NCBI GenBank assembly: GCA_964036295.1
Contig: OZ038462.1
Location: 2,735,501 to 2,799,500, forward strand
DNA length: 64,000 nucleotides
Reading direction: 5' to 3'
DNA from: Plumapathes pennacea
Lineage: Eukaryota; Cnidaria; Anthozoa; Antipatharia; Myriopathidae
Shown here: positions 36,821 through 48,200 of the stretch, piece after piece
How positions within the stretch are numbered: the first letter of the stretch is position 1
Layout of the letters: each line of letters opens with the position of its first letter
The notes under the pieces: generated by a model
The model's input: the letters and a program-made list of their open reading frames with translations, nothing else
Told to the model about the DNA's origin: nothing
Database searches by the model: none
Made by a program: the position numbers and the translations under genes

Positions 36821-39605
36821 AAATATCACATTGGCTGACCGCACGATGCCGTTCTCCTGCTCAATTTTTTCCATCATCTCAAGGTCCGGTGTTGTAAGTG
36901 TTCTGTAACGCTGAAAAACGTATTTTTTGTTTTCAAATTCAACACGCTGTGTATATAACTATGTTAATGGTAAATGTATAGCGAAAAGTAACTGTACGGC
37001 CGAGCATTTTAAGTTTCTATCTGGTGGGGCCATGTGGTGGTATATCTGTAGAAAGCCGGGAAAAAAAAAAAAAAAAAAAAAACGTAGGAATTGCCTCCCT
37101 CCCTTACTACGTAAGTCAAATGGTTCCGATTTTCTGATCACCTGGTAGGATGCGACAGGTTCAATTATGATTACCTCCATAAAGGTTCCTGGAGTCTTCC
37201 ACATCTCGTACAGTGCTACTCCTGGTATCACGAGCATTGAGGAGAGCGCCATCACCCAGCCTATGAACTCACCCCACCCCGGGTAAGCAATTTTGTTGTA
37301 GGACACACCGGCCCACTGGAACACGCTGGCCAGAACAATAATCTACGAATCAAAAGCAAATGGGCCAAACTTTTAAAAGCAATGAGAACTTCAACCGATT
37401 AAGGGAAATGTCCCTTTTGTTGAGTTTGCCAGGAGACAAGGGCCTCCTGTAGTAACCTTGAAAGGGTCGTGTGGACGATGATGGTGACGATGACGATGGT
37501 GATGATGATGATAGTGATAATGGTTATGGTGACGATGATGATGGTGACGATGATGATCGTGACGATGACGATGGTGACGATAACGATGACGATGACGATG
37601 TTGATGAAGACAATGATGATGCGGATGATAATGATGATAGTGACGACGACGATGATGATGGTGACAATGATAATGGTGATATGATGATGGTGACGTCTAA
37701 GTTTATGATTATGGTAATGGTACTAGTAAGGACGACGATCACCCATGATGATAATTATAATGAAGACAAAGATAATGATGATAACAATGATAACAATGAT
37801 AAGGTGATGATAATAGTTATAACGACTAGATAATAATGACGATAGCGATTTAATGCAGGAGAATAATTGATACCCGAGAGGCAGGAATGATATTTAGAAA
37901 AAGGTTAAACTCACGATTGTTACGACAGGAGTGATATATTTCCAACAGATGCGAAACCAGCGGTTGGGTTTTTTGCCTGTCATGGCCTCGACGTCCCTAC
38001 TGAAGTTATCCACGCCTGGGGAATAAAAACAGGAGCGTACAATGATTAAATAACGATTTGTATGCACGTAAAGATAAAAACGATATGATGAAAAAGAAAA
38101 AAAAAAAGAAAAAAAAGGGGGGGGGGGGGATTTCGTAAACACTCACCATATATCCAACTCACTGTGATCACCTCACACAAAACAAGGAACAGAAGGGAGA
38201 TTCCGGCCGTCTGGTAATCCATCAAGTTAAACACCCACATACCACCCTACAAAGAAACACAGAATTATGCGAGTGATGTAATGTATAAAAGTAATATTCT
38301 GATGCCTGCAGGTGAGGCAACAACATGGAAAATGCCGTTTTGGAAACGACAGAAACTTCGTGCAACGCTCGTAAAATCTTCGAACTTAGCCAAGAAACTC
38401 AAAATTAAGAGACGTTACTCATGTATGAGTTACTTCCAAACGTTTCTAAACATAGCTTGCACACGATGTGAAATTTTACCTCGAGTCATAGACTGAGTTA
38501 GATAGTAATGGCGAAGAACGCTGACCAACGGAAGTGACGTCAGTACCGCGCCCAGAGTGTTAATGTGATCCCGGGTGCAAGTAGAGTTTTAACAGACTTG
38601 TTGGCAACTGACGTTTCGACCACTCGACTGACGTTTCGACGACTCGACTGAGTGTTAGTCGTATTTGGAGAATATTAGCTAAAATGGCATTGACAAAGAT
38701 TAAAAGGTTGATACGGAGACGGAGAAGATCGTTACCTGCATTACACACGGAATTCCAAGAATCAACATGCTCACGCAAAGACCGACCACGAACAGCGGTT
38801 TGCGCCATTTTCCTTTGAAAACTGGAAACTCGTCTGTGAAAGCTGTAATAACGGCTTCGATCTGCGCAAACTGCGGAGTTTAAGCAAACAGAAGACGTTA
38901 CACCAAATGGCAGTAAGAAACCAAATGACACTACAAGAAATCCCAGAAAAACTCCTGCAGCGGTGGGGTGGGGAGCAATGGGGATTGATGGGGGAGAGGG
39001 AGGGGTGAGGAAAGGCTGAAGGTCTTGAACACTTAAGCCCACCAAAACATAAAGCGTAAGTTAACATAGTTTCTGTCACACGTGACCAAATCACCTGACT
39101 GTCCAGTCCCAGTGTAATTAACATGAAGAAAAACAAGAAATTAAGAGATGTCATTCATGTGTGAGTTACTTCAAAACATTTTCTACAACATAACTTGCGC
39201 ACAACGGGGCTTGCACACGATGTGAAATTTTACCTCGAGTTATAGACTGACTTAGATAGTAATGGTGACGAACGCTGACCAACGGAAGTGACGTCGGTGC
39301 TGCGCCCAGAGTATTAATGGTCATCTTGGTGAAAGTAGAGTTCAAAGAGACTTGCTGGCAACTAACGTTTCGACCATTCGACTGAGTGTTAGTCGTATTT
39401 GGAGAATATTAGCTAAAATGGCCTTGAAAAGGAGTAAAAGGTTGATACGGAGACGGAGAACGATCGTTACCTGCATTACACACGGAATTCCAAAAATCAA
39501 CATGCTCACGCAAAGACCGACCACTAACAGCGGTTTTCGCCACTTTCCTTTGAAGACTGGAAACTCGTCTGTGAAAGCTGTAATAACGGCTTCGATCTGC
39601 TCAAA
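36821..39605 (-). pseudogene. Gene B: partial 3' duplicate of the SLC6 gene C
   Basis: The exons are intact but the gene is incomplete: TM9 copy 2 (39605-39471), a truncated TM8 remnant (about 39136-39095), TM9 copy 1 (38870-38736), TM10 (38246-38147), TM11 (38015-37915), TM12 (37342-37175) and a C-terminal exon (36910-36821). Each matches gene C closely, for example [19 protein letters not shown] and [17 protein letters not shown], with canonical splice sites. Exons for TM1-TM7 are absent and TM8 is cut where the sequence jumps into a second copy of the TM9 region. A complete 12-helix transporter cannot be made. It is a recent segmental-duplication product, possibly still transcribed. Confidence 0.8.
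37469..37835. repeat. GATGATGGTGAC-type minisatellite in the B copy
   Basis: About 360 bp of gat/gac/ggt triplets between the TM12 and TM11 exons. The homologous array in gene C is at 58108-58430 and is shorter. Its plus-strand reading as a poly-Asp ORF is not a gene. Confidence 0.9.
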
Positions 39606-39835
39606 CTGCGGAGTTTAGGTAGACAAAAGACATCCAAATGGCAAATGGCTAATAAACCAAATGGCACTAAGAAATCTTAGAAACACTCCTGCGGGAGTGG
39701 GGTGTTGAGCAATTGGGATTGGTGGGGGAGGGGAGGGGGAGGGGTGGGGGTGAGGTGGGGGGGAGGAAAGGCTGAAGGTCTTGAACAATTAAGCCTACCA
39801 AAACATAAAGCGTAAGTTATCATAGTTTCTGTCAC

Positions 39836-40630
39836 ATGAAAACTAGGAATGCGGCTGAGTAGAAATTTCTGCATGTCAACCTGATTTACACGTTCAAAAA
39901 AGAACTTCTCTCGCCAGCCTCTCTGAGCTATTCTTGGATTGTAATCAATATCTGGGGGTACTGTAGATCCTCTTACAATACAGGTTTAAGAGTATTCTAT
40001 TATTAAACGTTCTCCAACATGGCCGCCATGACGTCATTTGCAACCCAAGAATGTGACCGTACGTACATGCGCAGACATAACTTGACGTAAACTACTCGAG
40101 TGTTTGATCGACTACAACTTTATTACTGGGATCACGCCGATTACATCGGGTCTGGGCTAAACAATAACACGAACAATACGCAGAGAATGCTAATGTATTT
40201 CATACAGAGGAAAAAGAAAACAAAAAATTGAAAAACCTACTTTTCCCCCTGGGGCTTGCGAAGGTCACTTTCCCCGTCACCCATTATCTAGCTAACAGCC
40301 CGTACACCGCAGCGCGGAAATACATTTTCGATCCTGCGATAACCTTAAACAGCAATTAGCGGTCACTGCACAAAAATTAGAAACAGCAGGGAACTCGAAT
40401 GGCTTTCGCAGTTCGTGTAGTAGCCAGAAATATCAAACTTAAAACTTCATGTTCAAGTGAAAATTGGTTCCACATATTTTCTGACGTAAGTTGCGTGCAA
40501 GAATGAAGCTTACACACAATTTTTTTTTTTTCTGGTTATAGATAGTAAATATTTCAATGGACCAACAGGAGTGATGTCAAACAACATATTTCCGCGTTAC
40601 AAGCACTATAAGTATCCCCACAAAAGGTTG
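39836..40630. repeat. Segmental duplication copy 2 (partner 13140-13905)
   Basis: See the partner segment. The junction with the SLC6 duplicate is abrupt at about 39836 (gtcacatgaaaactaggaat). The other end abuts the duplicated gene F exon at about 40630. Confidence 0.85.
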
Positions 40631-40637
40631 GGACTTT

Positions 40638-40862
40638 TTAAAGGGCTGAGGTTACCTCCCCGTCCTGAAAAGGCTTTCTTTTCTTCACCTTCTTCGTGGC
40701 TTTAACTTCCTCTATGACCGAAACCTTCTCTGCAGCCTTTTTAAGGCTATCCTCAAATACGCTGTCCTTTCCAGACACTGTGACATACATATCTTGCAAT
40801 AGAACGCCAAAATTATCAGAGTACTGCTGCTTGATCTTGTCGTTTTTGGAAGGTCTTATTCC
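40638..40862 (-). pseudogene. Duplicate of the last exon of gene F
   Basis: Acceptor cttcatttag precedes an open 75-codon reading in phase 0. It contains LLQDMYVTVSGKDSVFEDSL and KVKKRKPFQDGE and ends at TAA. Gene F ends with LKDMYVTRSGKDSLFETSL and KKERKPFQDGE, a clear paralogue. The protease domain itself is not duplicated. It could be an alternative last exon of gene F or the tail of a lost tandem copy. Confidence 0.7.
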
Positions 40863-41251
40863 CTAAATGAAGCCCAACGAGCTACCATTTAAGAAATATA
40901 TAACGCGTCACCGTGTAATATAGCCTCATCTAAACACTTGGGAAGTTGGGAGAACACGAGAGTAGCGTAAGAAAACCACGAGGCCGCCGAGTGTTTGTCC
41001 GCCGAGCTAGGTCTAAATGGATTTTCGCATATCGGAGCAGGTAGAGTAATAGTTTTTGGGCATCATACAATACGATCCGATTGACATTTTGAAGTTGGCT
41101 TTACTATTGATACAAGATAGTTCGCACTAAAGGTCGGCCTGGGGTCAAGGACGCAGCTGTAGTTGCAGATCTGTTCTTCCATAGAATTGGACATAATGGT
41201 TCCCAGATAAGTACTTGACCAGGCGAAACCTTCAGCATTAAGCTATCGTAA

Positions 41252-41462
41252 TTAACCCTTTCACTCCCAAGAGTGACCAAGTTCAATTTTCTCCTTCAGT
41301 TCTGGCAGCACACATTTCTTATACAATAAGGAGAACTTGGCTTTTGTTACCTTGCTCAGATAATAGGTGATTAAACTACCAATTCCCACTACATCACTCA
41401 TACAATTTCCCTTTTAAAAGATTGGGAGAATCTGCATTCTGAACTTGGGGGTGAAAGGATTA
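41252..41462. mobile_element. MITE with TTAACCCTTTCAC termini
   Basis: ttaaccctttcac at the left and gtgaaaggattaa at the right, imperfect inverted repeats over about 13 bp. Related copies are at 62214-62403 and, decayed, near 5150-5340 and 45680-45780. Confidence 0.7.
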
Positions 41463-42222
41463 ACCTAATGGATATTGGTTTAGCAGGATTAACCCATTTC
41501 TACCAAGTGATAGCCATTTAATTAGCCGTGAATTCTAATTATTCTAAAGCTGCTTAGTAACTACTTACTTAGCCGTCGTACCTGGGCCATTCCGAGTGTC
41601 AACATACCAAATTTATTCGTTTCCAAACTACGGGAAGATTAGCTAGATTTATACTATAACAAAACTAAAAGCAGACTACCTTCCATGCACTCAGCGCTGT
41701 GTTTTCACTTACTCAATCAAAGGGACAATGTCACATCAGTGCCCAACAACAAAAATACGGATAATAAAAGAATACTAGAAATTTCATACTCAAGAGGCTT
41801 TTTCGCGAAGCCCGTGGCACATACAAAATACTCGATACAGTAAAAGACTGGATTGATGTAATATGTATTATGCGATTCGAATTAGTACGATAGAAAATAC
41901 GCAATATGAAACCTGAGATTGGAAGAAGTCAAGATCTCGCCAAAATTTGGCCGACTGTGCCCCGAGGGTTGACATTGTCCCCTTAAGTCGCAGAGTTTTT
42001 ACCATGTCACTACGATCAGTTCATTTACCAGCTTACAGTAGCGGTAACATTTAACAACAAAAGAGAACAAGTTACTTTTCATAGTGCAACGCTCTTTATT
42101 AATAGCATCACAGCTTGGCCAGGAATCGTGATGCTCAAATGCTAGTTAGTTAAACATGTTTTGCTACGACATAAGGGACATGTATAAGAAATACGGGTTT
42201 TATACACGATGCGAAACAATAG

Positions 42223-45200
42223 TTAAAATGGTCTTTCCCCGTCCTGAAAAGGCTTCCTTTCCTTCTTCTTCCTGCCTTTCAGTTTCCTTCCGGCAGTTTC
42301 GAAAGGAAAATCTAACATTTCATCCGAAGCCTCTTTCAGACTGGTCTCAAACAGGCTGTCCTTTCCAGACCGTGTCACATACATATCTTTCAAAATGAAT
42401 TTAATTAACGTACCATATCTGATATTATTGATTTCACTTCCATTAGTGTCATTTTTACATCTCACGTTTCCACTATGAATCCCCACAAGCTGCCACTTGT
42501 CATTGAACAGTGGAGCCCCTGACATTCCCTCTGATGTATCAGCCTCATACATTAAGACCCTTGGGTTTTCGTTCAGTGACTTTGCAGTCTCATTTTTGAT
42601 ACTCCGAGGCAGCTGTATAGCTTTCTTTCTAAAAAACAACAACGGATGGGAAGCTTTAAAATAACCAAAAATATTAATATGTTCTCCAATCAACTTTTCT
42701 CTTTCGGTATCAAGTACACATGTAAGAATTTCCACATCACTTAACAGTTGCTCGTGTTGTTCTTTCTCAGATTCGGATGGTTCCTTAATATCAACTACAG
42801 CATAATCCAAATCCTTACATTCGTAAACAGAATTTACGTCTAACTTGACGTCTAACGGTGCTCGTTCTTCTATACCCTGTAGGAAGGAACCAGGGGTTGG
42901 TATACCATAATCATTAAATCGAATAAACACGTTATCTTTTCCCTTTACTATCTTAAATACGTGATTAGCCGTTAGAATGTGTCGCTTACTAATACGACAT
43001 CCTGTGCCCACAAAAGTTTCGTCCAACATTATGCAACCAACAGCTTTCATGCTGTAGAAGGCACCATTGACATCCATATGTCCAAGCTCACTAGAAAAAA
43101 AAAAAAGGTCTTGAATACGTAGAATATACTTTACCATAGTTACTAGTTTACTATTTTCATTATTGTAACATTTTTGTTTTAATGTGAATCCTCCTGTCTG
43201 CTACATGTAACTTCAGTAAGCCTGCACTTCTGAGTTGCCTATTGCCTGTTTGAGGACATAAGTCACATGCAAAATTTGTACAAATCTCAGACCGGTACGA
43301 TTTTAGATCGGTTTCCATACAAATCCTTGTTTCTGTATACGTGAGACCGGTTCGATAAATTACCTCAAACATGTTACTTTGTTTGCACCGCTGCTCTTAC
43401 TGGCACAACAGGCCACCTCTGTTTCAAGGTGAAAAGAATTTGTGCATGTATCCAAAAATATTGGGATAAAACCAAAGAAAATGAATGTAAGGTATGACTG
43501 AAAAATATGCACCATGCAAGTAATGTTGCCCTGGAAACAAATGCAATAAATTGAAATCCTGTAATTCCTTGTCAACACATTTTGTTAGTAAAAAGATGAC
43601 TTAAAGACCGAGTTAGTTTTGTTTTTAAATATTCCTTGTCATTTCATTGTTGTGACCATGCTAACACTTATTGTACTAACAAACATGCTCTTGGTCAATT
43701 CACTGCTGTTTACGGAGACACTATAAGGAGTATTTATGAATTCCAAATATAGAATGACGCCCAAGAACTGACTCATCTTGTGCTGATAACCTTAACTAGC
43801 CTCGGTTTGGTGAAGCTCACCCTCATGTCTTCAATGATTCGCCATTTATAAATTTGATGTATTAAGGTGCTAAAAAGTCCCAGATCATGATTGTTAAATC
43901 AAATATGCTACTGTACCTTTCATTTTCCGAAGACATCTTCTTAATTATTGTTTCTTTCCAAGTATCAGGTAACATGGCTTACAGTATGCTGTTGATGAAC
44001 AAATATTGGACACTGCTTCAGCACACATGTAATATCCACTTTTAAAACAATCTCAAAATTAGGACACTCATGACTGGACGAAAATCAGCTCCGATCTGTA
44101 TGGCATTTAAAAATATTTCTATAATTTTACTGTTGATATACATGTACATTACTTGCATCTGTGAAGGTACTCAGCAAAGTTAAATGCTTGTAATTATTTC
44201 TAATTGAAGTATGTACCTATAAGCCATAGTTTTTTTCCTGTTAAATATTTTTTTAAAATTAACTTACCACATTTTTAATTATATTCCACGATCCACGGAC
44301 GTTTTTCTCAGGACCCACACACATTTTTTCTTTCAATTGATAACTGACATCATCTTGATTACCACAATATTCATTCAAACGTTTTTCTACCGCTCCAGAT
44401 TCTTGGAACTGTAATGTAACAAGCAAAATATATGTGTGAACAAATGAATATTGCTAACAAAGCTCATTTTCATACTTATAATTCCGTAATGAAAAGAGAT
44501 TGGGGCTTATTAAAGAGAGAGAAGAAGAAACTTTACTTAACTATGTAATTTTATCAATCTTTATTGCTTTCCATGAAAGCCGTACTACACACTAATAAAT
44601 TGATATATAACTTCAATAATTACAATTCAATATAAATATGAATAAACTTCCTATACAAAATAAAAGTTATGTACAATTAAAATTTGAAACACAATGGTGA
44701 TCAAGCAACCTTTTGAACGATAAAATAGAGTGAGCCGGTCTAATATGGAAGGGTAAGTTATTCCACAAAGCAGCCCCACTATATACAAAACTGTTTTTGA
44801 GGGCATCTGTACGAGGCTTTGGGAAGAGAAGTTTTTTTTTTATAGATACAAAGATAGATAGATAAATAGATAGGGAGAGGGAGAGGGAGAGAAAGTTGCA
44901 CAATTTTGTTGCCCATATTACTGCACCTTAACACTTGGTGGAAAGTTGAGCAGTGTGCTGATCAACAACACAAAGCATGCAACACAGGAAAAAACGGAAA
45001 TGTACTGCTTCAAACGTTGCCTTTTTGTCCTAACCAAGACTGATTTCTTGTTGCTTGAATCCTTCACTGTTATGCCTCTCTGTTCAAGTGAAAAGAAGAA
45101 ATGCAAAACACATGAACTCCATTAATGCTGCTCACCCACAATGTTAACATTGCTAATACAATGCACTCATTGAGAGCTTTTCTTCTAGAAACAATTGGGA

Positions 45201-48200
45201 GAATTTCTACACAAATCGCAGCAGGTGGATCACACAGAACACACACTCTGACTACAATGTATATGTGACAGCAGCAATCTTAAGCTAGATGGATTTATAG
45301 TAAATTACCGAGTCATAAATACAGATTTAGAAAACCTTCTCTGCTTGATTTATCTGGCCTAGTGCCTGTACATGTAGTATTGTGTCTAGTGCTGGGCCAT
45401 GATTACCTGAATGATGGTCTTCTTCTCATCAAGCTCTTCATGCAATGTATGTTCCATTTCTTTGGGAAATCGCTCAACCTCAGCAAACTCAGCTGCGAGA
45501 GCCTGCTGGTCCTTCTCTTGATGCCACAGCTGCTCACACAATGAATACAGCTTCTCTTCAACCTGCAGAGTACAACATACAAAAAAGGATTACCGAACAT
45601 CAGTCCCTATTAAGCCCGCCCTCAGCTTTAAAAGCACAGAGTACAGTAAAACTCTGAAAATTCAAAGTTTATGCAAATACTCCTCGAGACTGGAAGAAAG
45701 TATGGGGACTTGGTCATGGAGCTGACTGAACTACCAATTCTCACTACATTCTTCTTGTGTGGTTGAAACTTTCTGCCATATATGAACCATACAGTAAGCT
45801 CAGCAAAGCCTCTTGAATTCACTCGCTTTTAACAAAATACCGAGCTCATAGATAGATACAAATTCTGTTTGCTTGCTCCAGTTCTTTCACTTGTTGCTTA
45901 GCAACAGCTTCCTTATCCACTAACTGTTTAATCTTGCCAGACATGGCTGCAAGCTGCTCTTGAAGAACTGAAACTATTTTATCATTTTTTTCCACTCAGA
46001 TCCTTCATTTGTTTAAGCTGCTCGATTACCTCATCTTGGCTTGAAATAAGCCTCCTCTGGGCCTCCAGTTTGTCCATAAGTTCTTCAACTGACTTGTTCC
46101 GATCAGTGACAACTTGGTTGGCCTCTTCAAGTCTTTTCTTTAGGTCTTCCAATGTCTGGATTTGCATTGCCAATTGTCTCATGCATTTCTCCTCATTCTT
46201 TCGGCCCTCAATCACCAGCTGTTTCTCTCTTTCTATCAGTTGTTGGATTTGGTTTCCCTTGAGAACCAGCTCATCCTCAAGTGCACTTTTCACTGGGACT
46301 TGCTTTGAAAATATAATGATGAGCAAGACTAAAGAAACAGAAGAGCTAAAAATACATCCCCCTTTTGCAGACAACAGCAGAGCCAAAATCATCCCTCCAC
46401 TGTAGACAACAGCAGGGAAACCTCTGACTCCAACGTTATCAGATGGAAAATAATATAAATACCAGAATATTACACTGACCCATGAACCTGACATCAAGTA
46501 TTTTGACTTAAATTTATTAGTGTTGATTTACTGCCTCCAGCTTCTGACTGGTTTACAAATATACCTCAGAGTTCCCACTAGTTTTGAAAGGTGGGGGTCC
46601 AGCAAATTGAGAGTTATTTTTGTTTTTCAAGGTCCCTGGTGCCTAGAAGGTATTTGACATTAAATGTAACATTATCTAACAAATTTTGTTAGACCTTCTA
46701 TGCCGATACCAAGAGAAACAGTTCAGCATGCAGGGAAAGGTTTTCTTTAATTCAATTGGCATGTTCATCCACCATGTTTTCTGCAACAAATCACCCTTGG
46801 GCAGGTCAGAGGTCAGGGACCAAGATGGCAGGAATTTTTTGGGCTCCCGATACCTTCGATATCTTTGCTATTTAGTTGCCCATCTACCTAGACCATCTAC
46901 CTTTTTTATGTGAAATGGCAGTAACAAGAGAAGTCTTGGAAGAAATCTTAGAAGATAAACTGAACAAGAAATTAGATCCCATCCTAAAGTTAGTTGAATT
47001 CATGAGCGCAAGCTTCGATGAAACTACAAAGATGACAAAGCTTGAACAAGACAACAGTGAAATCTCAAAGGAAAACAAGCAACTGCGGAGCAAGTGCCTT
47101 TGCGTATCCAACAAACTGGAGCTCCAAAAACAAGAAATGAACAACATGGAGCAGTACTCACGGCAAGACTGCCTTGAAATTTGCGGGATTCCACCTATGA
47201 TAAATGAAAACACTAACAAAATCGTCCAATCTATTGCCCCCTGACATTTCTATTAGCCATCGTCTCCCGAGTGAACATGGCAGGAATCAACATGGTAATC
47301 ACAACTCCATCATTCATGACCCAGCTATTATTGTTAAATTTACATGATGCAACATTCAGGATAAGTTCTACAAGGCAAGGAAAACCCCCCATGACAAAAC
47401 CACAAGAGACAATGGTATGCTCAGAACCACTGAGAGAAGAATATATATAGGAGAAAGCCTGACTCAGCATAACAGGAAACTCTTCAATCGCTGCCTTCAA
47501 GCTAAACAGGAATTGAACTACAAATTTATCTGGACTTCAGCAGGCAAAATTCTACTTCGAAGAGATGGATCTAGTCCAGTGAGATGTATCCAACACAAAG
47601 ATGACCTTAAGAAGATCTATGATGCAGCTGCTAGAGATACGTAACACTGCAACTAACTGAAACTGTGATGACATTGCCAACGTCCTTATTGTATGGTTCT
47701 CTTGATAGAGCCCTTACAGTTAATTTTATAAGCAACTAACTAAAAAATGATGTCATTTGACTTAATTAATATGCTACCCCATCTAGATCAGATTTACCCT
47801 CTGCAAACTCCAGCCATGATCTCTCTGGCATAGATCCTGATCTCAATGTGCCTATACAATCAAACTTACTATACCACTCATGATTTCCAAGATAGTAAGG
47901 AAAGTGCAAACTGCACTTCCAGCAATCACTTTTCAGTTCTTCACTCCAATACAAGAAGCATGAATGCCAACTTTGACAACTTTACACAGATGCTAACTGA
48001 ATTGAAGCATACTTTTTCGGTAATTGGACTAACTGAAACAAAATACGAATCTTCACATGATCAAGTAAATAATCATACCATTCCTGGGTATACAATAATT
48101 GTTTCCCAACCCAGTCTATCAAATGCCGGAGGAACGGGTTTCTTTATTTCTGAAAAATTAAGTTCCACCACAAGAATGGACCTATCTAGATCTACACCCA

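Noticed and set aside
37469-37833. Long acidic ORF (poly-Asp) on the plus strand
   Set aside because: A translation of the GAT/GAC minisatellite within an SLC6 intron; the equivalent at 58108 is the same artefact.
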